Shown: positions 51,636 to 61,446 of the stretch, one piece after another
Numbering within the stretch: position 1 is the stretch's first letter
Layout of the letters: every line of letters begins with the position of its first letter
Assembly (NCBI GenBank): GCA_964440095.1
Contig: CAYTPZ010000004.1
Location: forward strand, 43,559-107,558
Length of the DNA stretch: 64,000 nt
Direction of reading: 5' to 3'
DNA from: JACNKJ01 sp964440095
GTDB taxonomy: Bacteria > Krumholzibacteriota > Krumholzibacteriia > JACNKJ01
The notes under the pieces: generated by a model
Told to the model about the DNA's origin: nothing
Seen by the model: the letters and a program-made list of their open reading frames with translations, nothing else
The model's database searches: none
Position numbers and translations under genes: made by a program

Positions 51636-53098
51636 GCGGCTGGACTCTCGAAAAACTGCATCGGGCTCTGCCCGGCAGCCGCCTTCAAGGTGATGCCGAG
51701 ATAGCGCGCCTGCAGATCGACAGTCGCGAGATTGCGCCGGCGGATCTGTTCGCAGCCTTGCCAGGTCTGCACCATGAGGGTCTCGATTTCCTTCCCCAGG
51801 CTCTCCAGGCGGGAGCTGCGGCGGTGTTACTGCCCCAGGGCAAATCAATCTCCTCCGAAATCCCTGCCCTCTTTAGTGAAGACGTCAGGCGTGACGCCGG
51901 ACTGTTGGCACATCTATTGGCCGGAGATCCCACGAAGAATTGGCCCCTCATCGGTATCACAGGAACCAATGGAAAGACCACGAGTGCCTACCTGCTGCGT
52001 CACCTGCTTTCCACAGGCGAGCGGGAATGGGGGCTCCTCGGGAGTGTTGACTACCAGGTGGGAGGACGTAAGCTGGCGAGCAGCCACACCACGCCCGACG
52101 CCGCCAGGCTGGCCCTCTATCTGGCCGAGATGGCCCGGGCGAATTTTGCCGGAGCGGTGATGGAATGTAGCAGTCACGCCATTGAGCAAAAGCGTATCGC
52201 CGGATGCCGCTACGCCGCCGCGCTTTTCACCAATCTGAGCCGCGATCACCTGGATTATCACCAGGACATGGAAACTTACTTTCAGGCCAAGTGTGAACTG
52301 CTTGCTTACCTGGAGCCTGACGCTCCTGCGGTCTACAACCTGGATGATCCTTTCATGTCGCGCATAGCCAAGTTGCATGAAAACGCGATTTCCTTCGGAC
52401 GAAGTGAAGGCGCCGATCTTCGCCTGCTCGGCAGTGATTGCCTGTTGAGTCACAGCCTTTTGACCTTGAACTGGAAGGGCGAAGCTCTTGAGTTCAACTC
52501 GCCGCTCTTGGGCGAGTTCAATGTGGAGAACCTCATGGCTGTGCTGGCTCTGTCGCTTTCCATGGGTGTTTCCGCCACGAGTCTGGCAACTGCACTGGCC
52601 GGTTTCCCCGGCGTGCCCGGTCGTATGGAACGTGTGGGCGATGGCCTTGATCCGGTGATCCTCCTCGATTTTGCTCACACTCCCGACGCCATTGAAAAGG
52701 TGGCGGCTGCATGTCGCCCACTTTGCCAGGGCGAGTTGCGCATTCTTTTCGGCGCCGGCGGCGATCGCGATCGCGGCAAGCGTCCCCTCATGGCCAAAGC
52801 GGCTCAGCGCCTGGCAGATCGGGTCATCCTCACCAGCGATAATCCGCGCAGCGAGGATCCCGAAATCATTCTCGATGATGTTGAGGCCGGATTCGATCCT
52901 GCGGCGGTCTCCTGGACTCGTATCGTAGATCGCCGCCAGGCCATTGCTGCAGCTCTGGCCGGTGCGGGAGAGGGCGACATGGTGTTGATCCTGGGCAAGG
53001 GTCACGAAACCACCCAGGAAATCGCCGGTGAGAAATTCATCTTCGACGAACGCCAAGTGGTCCTGGACGCGCTTTTGCGAGAAGGGGAAAGTGCATGA
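51632..53098 (+). CDS. murE: UDP-MurNAc-tripeptide ligase, meso-diaminopimelate type
   Basis: 488 aa. It adds the third stem-peptide residue. N-terminal domain with LQIDSREIAPADLFAALPG; ATP site GITGTNGKTTSAYLL; central ALFTNLSRDHLDYHQDMETY; C-terminal LDFAHTPDAIEKVAAACRPL and LTSDNPRSEDPE. DNPR at 403-406 is the motif that selects meso-diaminopimelate over lysine, so the wall is DAP-type. Both ends are in ATGA overlaps. Confidence 0.97.
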   Translation: MSGWTLEKLHRALPGSRLQGDAEIARLQIDSREIAPADLFAALPGLHHEGLDFLPQALQAGAAAVLLPQGKSISSEIPALFSEDVRRDAGLLAHLLAGDPTKNWPLIGITGTNGKTTSAYLLRHLLSTGEREWGLLGSVDYQVGGRKLASSHTTPDAARLALYLAEMARANFAGAVMECSSHAIEQKRIAGCRYAAALFTNLSRDHLDYHQDMETYFQAKCELLAYLEPDAPAVYNLDDPFMSRIAKLHENAISFGRSEGADLRLLGSDCLLSHSLLTLNWKGEALEFNSPLLGEFNVENLMAVLALSLSMGVSATSLATALAGFPGVPGRMERVGDGLDPVILLDFAHTPDAIEKVAAACRPLCQGELRILFGAGGDRDRGKRPLMAKAAQRLADRVILTSDNPRSEDPEIILDDVEAGFDPAAVSWTRIVDRRQAIAAALAGAGEGDMVLILGKGHETTQEIAGEKFIFDERQVVLDALLREGESA

Positions 53099-54498
53099 GC
53101 CAGGGCAAGTGGATGATCCAAACCCTCGAGAACTCCGATCGCCTCAGCGACTGGAAAGGTGCTGGGGACCCCACGCAGTTGCGCGCCTGTATCGATAGCC
53201 GCTCTATAAAAAAGGGCGATTGTTTTTTTGCACTCGCCGGAGAACAGACCGATGGTCATCACTTCGCCCGCAATGCTCTGGAGCAAGGTGCGGGCGCCGT
53301 ACTGCTATCTCAGGAAGCCCTGTTTCGGGAATTGAGCAGCGCCTTTCCTCAGTCATTGATCATCCAGGTAGACGAGGTGCTTCTCAGTTTGCAGGAACTT
53401 GCCTCGGCATGGGTCGGGGATATGCCGGCCAAGCTGGTGGGGGTCACCGGGAGCAACGGCAAGACCGGCACCAAAAACCTGTGCGCCGCGGCCCTTACGG
53501 TCATCGGGAAAACCGAAGCCAGTCGCGGCAATCTGAACAATCTCATCGGACTGCCCCTGAGCACTCTCGGCCTTCCCAAGGAAACCGAATTTCTGGTCGC
53601 GGAAATGGGCTGCTCCAGTTTCGGCGAAATCGCCCGCCTGGCTGAACTTTTCGAACCGGAAGCTGGCATCATTACCAACATCGGCGATGCACACCTGGAA
53701 GTGCTGGGCGATCGAGATGGTGTGGCGCGGGCCAAAGGGGAGTTGGCCGCGGCCCTTCCCGCTGATGGTCTGCTCCTGCTTTGGGAGGAAGATCCCTACG
53801 TCTCCACCCTGACCTCGCTCTGCCATCCCAGAACCAAGGTTCGCACTTTCGGATTCAGCGATGGAAGCGATCTTCAATTGGAAGACCTGGGCCCTGTGGG
53901 TCCGGGGCGAGCTATGCGAGTGGAGGGGCATGAATTGATCCTGGCCTCGCCCATGCGCCATTCCCTATTGCAGGCGGGCGCGGCTTGGCTGCTGGCGCGA
54001 GAGTATGGCGGCGAGCCTTCCGAACTGGCCGAAGCCCTCTCGGCCGCGCGCCCCGAGGGCAATCGCAGTTCACTCTATCAGCTAGGCGCATGGACCCTCA
54101 TGGACGATAGTTACAATGCCAATCCCGATTCCCTACGCGCCGCCCTGGAATGGTTGTCCCAGTATCCGGCCAAGGGAAAACGCTGGGCCATACTGGGCGA
54201 CATGTTGGAAGTGGGACCCAGCGGCCCGGAAGTTCACCTGGAAATCGGCCGGGAAGTGGTGGAGATGGACAACATTAAAATGATGAACTACGGGGCTATG
54301 GCGGGGACCATGGCGGAACTTGCCGGGCATCACACCTTTGCGAATCATGAAGATCTGGCGGCGGCTTTGCTGGCGGAACTGGGCGAGGGCGACCTGATTC
54401 TCGTCAAAGGTTCACGCGGCATGGAAATGGAAAAGGTGATCGAGGCGCTGGAGCGCGTCACGGGAAACAGCAGGGAGGCACTGCGCTTTGTTCTATGA
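53095..54498 (+). CDS. murF: UDP-MurNAc-tripeptide:D-Ala-D-Ala ligase MurF
   Basis: 467 aa. It completes the cytoplasmic pentapeptide precursor. N-terminal domain: IDSRSIKKGDCFFALAGEQT; ATP site VGVTGSNGKTGTKNLCAAAL (the second Thr of GKTTTK is Gly here, a minor variant); AEMGCSSFGEIARLAELFEP; GIITNIGDAHLEVLGDRDGV; C-terminal DDSYNANPDSLRAALEWL and ILGDMLEVGPSGPEVHLEIG. No ddl gene is in the cluster, so D-Ala-D-Ala comes from elsewhere. mraY overlaps its end by 11 nt. Confidence 0.96.
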   Translation: MSQGKWMIQTLENSDRLSDWKGAGDPTQLRACIDSRSIKKGDCFFALAGEQTDGHHFARNALEQGAGAVLLSQEALFRELSSAFPQSLIIQVDEVLLSLQELASAWVGDMPAKLVGVTGSNGKTGTKNLCAAALTVIGKTEASRGNLNNLIGLPLSTLGLPKETEFLVAEMGCSSFGEIARLAELFEPEAGIITNIGDAHLEVLGDRDGVARAKGELAAALPADGLLLLWEEDPYVSTLTSLCHPRTKVRTFGFSDGSDLQLEDLGPVGPGRAMRVEGHELILASPMRHSLLQAGAAWLLAREYGGEPSELAEALSAARPEGNRSSLYQLGAWTLMDDSYNANPDSLRAALEWLSQYPAKGKRWAILGDMLEVGPSGPEVHLEIGREVVEMDNIKMMNYGAMAGTMAELAGHHTFANHEDLAAALLAELGEGDLILVKGSRGMEMEKVIEALERVTGNSREALRFVL

Positions 54499-55576
54499 AC
54501 TCTATCCCTATCTCGAAGACTGGTTCTCGGCCTTCCGTGTTTTCAAGTACATCACCTTTCGAAGTGCCTACGCGCTGGTGAGTGCACTGCTCATTAGTTT
54601 CATGATGGGCCCCTGGCTCATCGCCAAACTGAGGCAGTGGCATCTTGGCGAAACCATTCGAGAGGACGGACCCGCCAGCCACAAGGCCAAGGAAGGCACT
54701 CCCAGCATGGGCGGATTGCTCATTCTCACGAGCATCCTCGTGCCCACCTTGCTTTGGGCGGACCTCAGTAATCGCTATGTGCAGCTGGTTCTGGCGGTCA
54801 CGGTATGGACCGGCGCCATCGGTTTCCTGGACGACTACCTCAAACTCGTGAAGAAGAAGAGCAAGGGCCTTGTGGGGCGCTACAAGATGACCGGGCAGCT
54901 GCTCTTCGGACTGGGCCTCGGCACTTTCCTGTACTTCTTCCCCTTGGAAAGCAGTTTGGGCGTGGCCACGGAGATTCCCTTCTTCAAGGGGGCTTTGCTT
55001 GAGCTAGGTATTTTCTACGTGATTCTGGTGGTGCTTGTGGTGGCGGGCACCAGCAATGCGGTGAATCTCACCGATGGGCTGGACGGCCTGGCCATCGGAG
55101 TGAATGCCTTCGTCTTCTTCGCCTTCACGGCCTTGGCCTATCTTAGCGGCCACAAAAATTTCAGTGAGTATCTGCATATTCTCTATCTGCCCGGGGCCAG
55201 CGAACTCACCATCTACTGTGCTTCGGTGGTGGGGGCCAGCTTGGGATTTCTCTGGTACAACGCCCATCCTGCGGAAGTTTTCATGGGCGACACGGGCAGC
55301 CTTTCTCTGGGCGGCGCTTTGGGCACGGTGGCCATCCTGCTGAAGAAGGAATTGCTGCTGGTGATTATCGGCGGTGTTTTCGTGCTCGAGGCTCTGAGCG
55401 TGATTCTCCAGGTGGGCAGCTTCCGCTTGCGAGGGGGAAAACGCATTTTCAAGATGGCGCCCTTGCATCATCATTTCGAACTCAAGGGTTGGGCGGAATC
55501 GAAGGTGGTGGTCAGGTTCTGGATCCTGTCGGCGCTTTTCGCCCTGATCGCCCTGAGCACCTTGAAACTGAGGTAA
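54488..55576 (+). CDS. mraY: Phospho-MurNAc-pentapeptide transferase MraY
   Basis: 362 aa, about ten membrane helices. It makes lipid I on undecaprenyl phosphate. Motifs: REDGPASHKAKEGTPSMGG, GFLDDYLKLVKKKSKGLVGR, NAVNLTDGLDGLAIGVNAFV, AEVFMGDTGSLSLGGALG, and FKMAPLHHHFELKGWAESKV. The TTG start at 54488 gives the family N-terminus (FYELYPYLEDWFSAFRVFKY) and has GGGAGG upstream inside murF. murD begins 1 nt after its stop. Confidence 0.97.
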   Translation: MFYELYPYLEDWFSAFRVFKYITFRSAYALVSALLISFMMGPWLIAKLRQWHLGETIREDGPASHKAKEGTPSMGGLLILTSILVPTLLWADLSNRYVQLVLAVTVWTGAIGFLDDYLKLVKKKSKGLVGRYKMTGQLLFGLGLGTFLYFFPLESSLGVATEIPFFKGALLELGIFYVILVVLVVAGTSNAVNLTDGLDGLAIGVNAFVFFAFTALAYLSGHKNFSEYLHILYLPGASELTIYCASVVGASLGFLWYNAHPAEVFMGDTGSLSLGGALGTVAILLKKELLLVIIGGVFVLEALSVILQVGSFRLRGGKRIFKMAPLHHHFELKGWAESKVVVRFWILSALFALIALSTLKLR

Positions 55577-55577
55577 A

Positions 55578-56894
55578 GTGAGCGAGCGAATTCTCATATT
55601 GGGCGCGGCCCGCAGCGGCCAGTGGATGGCCCGGCTCCTTCGCGAGCGCGGCGCATTCCCGTCCCTATCAGATCGTAAACTGACGGGGGCCGAGCTGCCC
55701 GAAGATCTGACCGACCTGCCCTTTCTGGGTGGAGATTTCCGCGAAAAATGGCTGGACGATATCGACGCGCTGCTCATCAGCCCGGGAGTGGCTCAGGATT
55801 CTCCTCCCGTGAAGGCCGCCCGCGCCCGTGGCCTGCGTGTGACCGGTGAAATGGAAGAGAGTTATCGATTGTCCCAGGCCCCTGTGGCGGCCATTACGGG
55901 CACCAATGGCAAGAGCACTACCACCACACTCCTGTCCCTGATTCTTGAGGCCTCGGGCCGGGAAGCGCCTGCTGGGGGGAACCTGGGGCGGCCCGCGAGT
56001 CAGCTCGTTTTGGAGCACCCCGAAGCTGATTTTCTTGTACTCGAGGTGTCGAGTTTCCAGGCCGAAACCTTCGATCAATTTCATCCCAAGGTGTCCTCGC
56101 TGCTCAATCTCACGCCCGACCATTTGGATCGCTATCCCGGTTTCGAAGATTACGCCGAGGCCAAGCTGCGCTGTTTCGCTGCCATGAAGTCCGAAGACAC
56201 TCTCGTGCTGCCACACGATACCGAATTGGAAAGGCGTCTGGAAAGCGTACCCGCCCGGCGACTCTACTTCGGCTGCGCGGAGGAAAAGGGCGACGGCGCA
56301 TTTTATGAAAAGGGCCGTATTCTGCTTCGCTACGAAGGGCGAGTTCAGGATGTCATGCCGGCGGACGAACTGGGCGTTTTAGGTCGCCACAATTTAGCCA
56401 ACGCTCTGGCTGCCTTGGCCATGGCTCTGCCCCTCGGATTCAATGCCGAGGCGGCCGCGAAAGCGCTTCGCGAATTCAAGGGCTTGCCCCATCGCATGGA
56501 ATACGCGGGGAAGCTTGGCGCTCTGGCCTGTTACAACGATTCCAAGGCCACCAACGTGGAAGCGGCTCTGGCGAGCTTGTCGGGACTTGAAGCTTCCATC
56601 TTACTCATCGCCGGAGGTCGGGATAAGGGCGGCGACTTCGGTATTCTGGCGCGGGAGCTGCCCGGGCTTCGCCGCGTCTACGCCATTGGAGAGGCCGCGC
56701 CCGCCCTTCTCGAAGCCTTCGGTGATCGCGCGGTGGACGCCAAAGATCTGGCAGGCGCCCTGGCCGCCGCTGCCAAAGAGGGCCGCGAGGGGGAAATGCT
56801 CATCCTCTCTCCGGCTTGTTCCAGTTTCGATCAGTTCACAGATTTTGAAGCTCGTGGTGAGGCATTCATGAATCTGGTGAAGGAGGGCCTGTGA
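55578..56894 (+). CDS. murD: UDP-MurNAc-L-Ala:D-Glu ligase MurD
   Basis: 438 aa from a GTG start. It adds D-glutamate, the second residue. N-terminal Rossmann-like ILILGAARSGQWMARLLRER; ATP site AAITGTNGKSTTTTLLSLIL; LEVSSFQAETFDQFHPKVS; LLNLTPDHLDRYPGFEDYAE; C-terminal YNDSKATNVEAALASLSGL and LILSPACSSFDQFTDFEARG. The stop overlaps the ftsW GTG (GTGA). Confidence 0.96.
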   Translation: MSERILILGAARSGQWMARLLRERGAFPSLSDRKLTGAELPEDLTDLPFLGGDFREKWLDDIDALLISPGVAQDSPPVKAARARGLRVTGEMEESYRLSQAPVAAITGTNGKSTTTTLLSLILEASGREAPAGGNLGRPASQLVLEHPEADFLVLEVSSFQAETFDQFHPKVSSLLNLTPDHLDRYPGFEDYAEAKLRCFAAMKSEDTLVLPHDTELERRLESVPARRLYFGCAEEKGDGAFYEKGRILLRYEGRVQDVMPADELGVLGRHNLANALAALAMALPLGFNAEAAAKALREFKGLPHRMEYAGKLGALACYNDSKATNVEAALASLSGLEASILLIAGGRDKGGDFGILARELPGLRRVYAIGEAAPALLEAFGDRAVDAKDLAGALAAAAKEGREGEMLILSPACSSFDQFTDFEARGEAFMNLVKEGL

Positions 56895-58051
56895 GATCCT
56901 TCCTCCCGCCGCTTGATCACAGCCTGCTCTTCCTGCTGCTGATGCTCATTCTCTTCGGCACAGTGATGCTCTATTCCGCATCATCCCCTGAAAAATCCGG
57001 CGGACCCGAATGGGGCGGCAAGATGCTCATGCGCCGCGCCGCCCAGGTCTTTGTGGGAATGGGGCTGCTGGTTTTGCTGGCATTTCTCGACCTGCGGATT
57101 ATTCGTCGCCTTGCTCCATGGGCCTGGGGCATCAGTCTGGTATTGCTCATCGCGGTGTTGTTCTTACCCGGCAATCGAGGAACCAAGGGCTGGCTTTGGG
57201 GTCAATCCATACAGGTGGCCGAGGCCGCGAGGGTGAGCATGCTGGTGTTCATGTCGGCCTTGTTGGCCGACTTCAAAGATCGAAAAGATTTGCGAGGGCG
57301 ATTCCTCTGGCCCCTTTTGGTGCTGGCGGTCAGCGTGATTCCCATCGTGCTTCAGCCCGACTACGGCTCGGCTTTGGCCCTTTCTCTCTGCGGAGGATTC
57401 CTCCTCATGGCCGCAGGGCTGCCCAAGCGAATCATCCTCGCGGGATTGTTGCTGCTCGCTCTGATTTCGGTGGGGGGGTATCAGTTTTCCTCGCGCATTC
57501 AATCGCGCGTCGATTCCACTTATCGGGTGGATGTGACCCAACTGGAAGACGAAACCTATCAGTTGGGTCAATCGCTCATCGGCATCGGTGCCGGAGGCCT
57601 GCGAGGTGAGGGGCCCGGGAAAAGCCGTCAAAAGAGTTTCTTCCTGCCCGATCATCACACCGACTTCATATTTGCCATCGTGGGCGAGGAACTGGGAATC
57701 TGGGGAGCCCTGGGCGTGATCGTGCTATTGGGCCTTCTGATTTGGCGAATGATGCGCATCGCTTTCGCACAGAGTGATGCCTTCCCGCGAAATCTTGCCG
57801 CGGGTATGGCATCCATGATCTTTGTGTACGCGGGGCTGAATCTCTCGGTGAACCTGGGACTTTTCCCGCTTACGGGCTTGCCTCTACCCTTTTTCAGCCA
57901 CGGGGGATCTGCCCTCGTGATGAACATGGCCGGCGTGGGCCTGGTGTTATCGGTTGCCCGGCAATCTCAAGATCGCCCGGGCCGGCGTCGCATTTTCCGG
58001 CACGAGCAGGAACCTGCCATGGAGAACCTATTCCGGGAATCGCGCCCATGA
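56891..58051 (+). CDS. ftsW: Septal peptidoglycan glycosyltransferase FtsW (SEDS family)
   Basis: 386 aa, about ten membrane helices. It polymerises lipid II with FtsI. SEDS marks: VMLYSASSPEKSGG, GNRGTKGWLWGQSIQVAEAA with the QPSE-like region, IVLQPDYGSALALSLCGGF, LIGIGAGGLRGEGPGKSRQK, FFLPDHHTDFIFAIVGEELG with the catalytic Asp, and GLPLPFFSHGGSALVMNMAG. The GTG start has AGGAGG upstream. The stop overlaps murG (ATGA). Confidence 0.96.
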   Translation: MRSFLPPLDHSLLFLLLMLILFGTVMLYSASSPEKSGGPEWGGKMLMRRAAQVFVGMGLLVLLAFLDLRIIRRLAPWAWGISLVLLIAVLFLPGNRGTKGWLWGQSIQVAEAARVSMLVFMSALLADFKDRKDLRGRFLWPLLVLAVSVIPIVLQPDYGSALALSLCGGFLLMAAGLPKRIILAGLLLLALISVGGYQFSSRIQSRVDSTYRVDVTQLEDETYQLGQSLIGIGAGGLRGEGPGKSRQKSFFLPDHHTDFIFAIVGEELGIWGALGVIVLLGLLIWRMMRIAFAQSDAFPRNLAAGMASMIFVYAGLNLSVNLGLFPLTGLPLPFFSHGGSALVMNMAGVGLVLSVARQSQDRPGRRRIFRHEQEPAMENLFRESRP

Positions 58052-59133
58052 AGCGATTGATCGTAACCGGCGGCGGAACCGGCGGACACGTAACTCCGGC
58101 CCTGGCTCTTGCCGAGGCATTTCTCGCCGGGGGAAAAGGCCGTGAAGTTCTCTACCTGGGATCCTCGCGCGGCCTCGAGGCCAAGGCCGCACCTGCGGCG
58201 GGCCTTCTCTTTCGTGGGATTCCCGCCAGGGGTTTTCGCGGCAAATCCATCACGGGACGTATTCTCTTTCTCACAACCCTGCTGCGCGGATTCCTATCGG
58301 CCCATGGTGCCTTGAGACGTTTCAAGCCCGAGGCCGTCTTGGCAACCGGCAGCTATGTCAGCGCGCCGGTAATTCTGGCGGCGCGGCTTCGCGGAATTCC
58401 CCTGTTTATCCAGGAGCAGAACAGTATGCCGGGATCGGTGAACCGTCTGGCGGCCCGCTGGGCGAAGGCGGTATTCATCGCATTTCCTGAAGCCGAAGAT
58501 TACTTCGAGTCCGCACCCTTTCTGGAGCTACTTGGCAATCCATTGCGCGCCGACTTTCATGCAGACGCGCCGGCTCCAGGACCGCGACCTCGCATCTTGA
58601 TTACCGGAGGCAGCCTGGGCGCACGTACCCTCTGCCTCGCGGCCATCGAAGCGCTCCCGGCTTTGGCCGAGCGATTCGATTTCGAAGCCGTCGTGCAGAC
58701 CGGCAGTTCTCAGTTCTCGTCCACACGTGAGGCCTTGTCTTCCATGGCCTCACGTGTGGAGGTTCACAGTTTTTTGAACGATATGCCCGCCCGCATGGCC
58801 GCCGCCGACCTCATTGTGGCCCGCGCAGGGGCCATGACCCTGGCCGAGATTACGGCGCTGGGGAAACCTTCCCTGCTCGTTCCCTACCCCTACGCCACCG
58901 ACGATCATCAAACCGCCAATGCGAAATCACTGGTGGATGCGGGGGCTGCGCGCCTGGTTGCCGATGACCATCTGGACGGTGGGCGTCTTGCAAGGGAACT
59001 GGCCGAGCTACTGGGGGATAAGGAAGGTCTCGCCGCCATGGGCCGAGCCAGCCTGTCTATGGGGCGTCCCGATGCGGCTCAGCGCATCCTGGCGCGGGTG
59101 GAGAATATCCTTGCCGCCTCCGGGTCTCGGTGA
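58048..59133 (+). CDS. murG: Lipid II synthase MurG
   Basis: 361 aa, GT28 family, GT-B fold. It adds GlcNAc to lipid I at the inner membrane. N-terminal glycine-rich loop VTGGGTGGHVTPALALAEAF, GIPLFIQEQNSMPGSVNRLA, C-terminal domain ITGGSLGARTLCLAAIEAL, VHSFLNDMPARMAAADLIVA, RAGAMTLAEITALGKPSLLV with the UDP-binding Glu, and VPYPYATDDHQTANAKSLVD. murC follows after 37 nt. Confidence 0.97.
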   Translation: MKRLIVTGGGTGGHVTPALALAEAFLAGGKGREVLYLGSSRGLEAKAAPAAGLLFRGIPARGFRGKSITGRILFLTTLLRGFLSAHGALRRFKPEAVLATGSYVSAPVILAARLRGIPLFIQEQNSMPGSVNRLAARWAKAVFIAFPEAEDYFESAPFLELLGNPLRADFHADAPAPGPRPRILITGGSLGARTLCLAAIEALPALAERFDFEAVVQTGSSQFSSTREALSSMASRVEVHSFLNDMPARMAAADLIVARAGAMTLAEITALGKPSLLVPYPYATDDHQTANAKSLVDAGAARLVADDHLDGGRLARELAELLGDKEGLAAMGRASLSMGRPDAAQRILARVENILAASGSR

Positions 59134-59170
59134 TAATTCTGCCAACAGTCATTCATCCAAGAGGAGCATC

Positions 59171-60544
59171 GTGAATCTGGGCCGAACTCGTCATGTCCAC
59201 CTGGTTGCAATAGGTGGAATCGGCATGAGCGGAATCGCAGAAATACTAGTAAACACAGGATTTACGGTAACGGGCTCTGACCTGGTCGACGGTCCGGCCC
59301 TGGCCCGGCTGCGCAGCTTGGGCATTACCTGCAGCGCGGGGCACGCGGCCGAGCAGGTGCTCGGGGCCGACGTGGTGGTGTTTTCCACGGCGGTGGCGGC
59401 GGACAATCCTGAATTGCTGGAAGCCCGGCGGCGGGGAATTCCCGTGATCGGCCGCGGTGAAATGCTGGCCGAACTCATGCGCATGAAGCAGGGCATCGCC
59501 GTGGCCGGCAGCCATGGCAAAACCACCACCAGCAGTTTGGTGGCCGAGCTTCTTCACGCGGGCGGACTGGATCCCACGGCCGTCATCGGCGGCCGCCTTC
59601 AAAGTTTCGGCAGTAACGCGCGCCTGGGGGCGGGGCCCTACATGGTGGCCGAAGCGGATGAATCCGATGGCTCCTTCCTGCGACTGTCGCCCACCTGGGC
59701 CGTGGTCACAAATGTGGACCGCGAGCATCTGGATCACTATGGTTCCTTCGAATCCTTACAGCAGTCCTTCCTCTATTTCCTGGGACGGGTTCCCTTTTAC
59801 GGGGCCGCCATTGTCTGCCTGGAAGATCCGGTCCTGCGCGAGCTCTTGCCGCAAGTGACCTGCCGGCAGGTGGGATATGGTTTCGGTGAGGATGCGGCTT
59901 TGCGTGGCGAGATCCTCGAGCAAAACTCGAAGGGAACCCGCTTTGCCTGGAAAACTAGGTCGCTTAGCGGTGATGTGGAATTGCCGATCTTGGGCGAGCA
60001 CAACCTGCTTAACGCCCTGGCCGCCATCGCCGTGGGCCTGGAACTGGATCTGCCCGCCGAGGCCATTGCGCGGGGACTCGGCCGTTTCCAGGGCGTGGGC
60101 CGCCGCTTCGACGTGAAGGGCGAGGCCGGGGGCGTGCTGGTGGTGGATGACTATGGGCATCATCCCACGGAAATCGCGGCCACCCTGGAAGCTTTGGCCA
60201 AGCACTTTGAGAGGCCGCTGCGCGTGGTGTTCCAGCCGCATCGATACAGCCGCACTCAGCTTTTGCTCGATGAATTTCCTCTGGCCTTCGATGCGGCCGA
60301 CGATCTCATCGTTACCGAGATTTACGCAGCCAGTGAGGTGCCCATCGAAGGCATCAACGGCGACATGCTCGCGCGCAAAGTGCAGGCCCGCGGCAAAACG
60401 CCGGCCCGCCATCTTGTGGAGCGCGAGGAAATCGCCTCGCGCTTGCTGGAAGAACTTGAGCCGGGGGATATCCTGGTCACCCTGGGCGCGGGCAATCTGA
60501 ACCAATTCGCAGAGGACTTCCTCGAAAAACTGAAGGCACGCTGA
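59171..60544 (+). CDS. murC: UDP-MurNAc:L-alanine ligase MurC
   Basis: 457 aa. It adds the first stem-peptide residue. Opening HVHLVAIGGIGMSGIAEILV, ATP site GIAVAGSHGKTTTSSLVAEL, EADESDGSFLRLSPTWAVVT, NVDREHLDHYGSFESL, C-terminal VVDDYGHHPTEIAATLEAL and VVFQPHRYSRTQLLLDEF. The GTG at 59171 is chosen because GAGGAG lies 4 nt upstream and the family N-terminus follows; a longer frame runs back into murG. The stop and the murB ATG overlap (TGATG). Confidence 0.96.
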   Translation: MNLGRTRHVHLVAIGGIGMSGIAEILVNTGFTVTGSDLVDGPALARLRSLGITCSAGHAAEQVLGADVVVFSTAVAADNPELLEARRRGIPVIGRGEMLAELMRMKQGIAVAGSHGKTTTSSLVAELLHAGGLDPTAVIGGRLQSFGSNARLGAGPYMVAEADESDGSFLRLSPTWAVVTNVDREHLDHYGSFESLQQSFLYFLGRVPFYGAAIVCLEDPVLRELLPQVTCRQVGYGFGEDAALRGEILEQNSKGTRFAWKTRSLSGDVELPILGEHNLLNALAAIAVGLELDLPAEAIARGLGRFQGVGRRFDVKGEAGGVLVVDDYGHHPTEIAATLEALAKHFERPLRVVFQPHRYSRTQLLLDEFPLAFDAADDLIVTEIYAASEVPIEGINGDMLARKVQARGKTPARHLVEREEIASRLLEELEPGDILVTLGAGNLNQFAEDFLEKLKAR

Positions 60545-61446
60545 TGGAAGGACTCGGCGCGATCTGGACCGGACGCGTGGAGCAGGGTTTCTCCCTTGCG
60601 CCGCTCACCACCTTTCGTGTGGGTGGTGCGGCCGATTGGTTTTTCGAAGCCGAACACGAAAATGAGATCGGTCCCCTTCTCACGTTCCTCCACCAGCGCT
60701 CTGTGCCCGTACTCGTTTTAGGCGAGGGCAGCAACGTTCTCATACGCGATGCTGGCGTGCGCGGCGCGGTCATCCGTCTGGGGCGTGCACTTGCCGACTT
60801 GGAGTGGGACGGCGATTTGGCGCGCTGCGGAGCCGCGCTTTCCAGTCGATCCCTGGCCAAACGCGCTATGGAAAATGCGCGCACAGGCTTCGAGTGGGCG
60901 GCGGCCCTGCCCGGTAATTTGGGCGGCGCCCTCCGCGGCAACGCAGGCGCTTTCGGCGGCGACATCGCGTCCTGCTTTGTGGAATTCCTGGGCTGGCATT
61001 TAGACGGTCAGGCCCTTCACATGCAGGCGAGGGAAATCGAATTCGATTACCGCCGCACTTCCATTCCCGATGATGCGCTTATCGGCAAGGTCGTTTTGAA
61101 CCTGCCCGTCGCGGCGAAATCTGAACGTGCAACCCTTCGCGCCCGCTACGATGAGGTTCTGGCCAAGCGTACCGCCAGCCAACCCGGCGGACTTTTCACC
61201 GCAGGCAGCACATTTAAAAATCCACCGGGTGATTTTGCAGGACGCCTCATCGAAGCCGCAGGGCTCAAGGGGCGCGCGGTGGGAGGCGCGCGGGTCAGCG
61301 AGCGCCACGCGAATTTCATCGAGGCCACCGGCGAGAGTGTGAGCGCGGCGGACATCGAAGGGCTCATGGATCTCATCGCCGCCGAGGTGGAAGCGCAAAC
61401 CGGTGTTCGCCTCGAGCGAGAGGTGAAGGTCTATGGCCAGGTCTAG
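60544..61446 (+). CDS. murB: UDP-N-acetylenolpyruvoylglucosamine reductase MurB
   Basis: 300 aa flavoenzyme making UDP-MurNAc with NADPH. FAD domain: TTFRVGGAADWFFEAEHENE, VPVLVLGEGSNVLIRDAGVR, GFEWAAALPGNLGGALRGNA with GAFGGDIASC; C-terminal DYRRTSIPDDALIG, LFTAGSTFKNPPGDFAGRLI where the Ser is the likely proton donor, and VSERHANFIEATGESVSAAD. Length and pattern are normal. ftsQ overlaps its end by 14 nt. Confidence 0.96.
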   Translation: MEGLGAIWTGRVEQGFSLAPLTTFRVGGAADWFFEAEHENEIGPLLTFLHQRSVPVLVLGEGSNVLIRDAGVRGAVIRLGRALADLEWDGDLARCGAALSSRSLAKRAMENARTGFEWAAALPGNLGGALRGNAGAFGGDIASCFVEFLGWHLDGQALHMQAREIEFDYRRTSIPDDALIGKVVLNLPVAAKSERATLRARYDEVLAKRTASQPGGLFTAGSTFKNPPGDFAGRLIEAAGLKGRAVGGARVSERHANFIEATGESVSAADIEGLMDLIAAEVEAQTGVRLEREVKVYGQV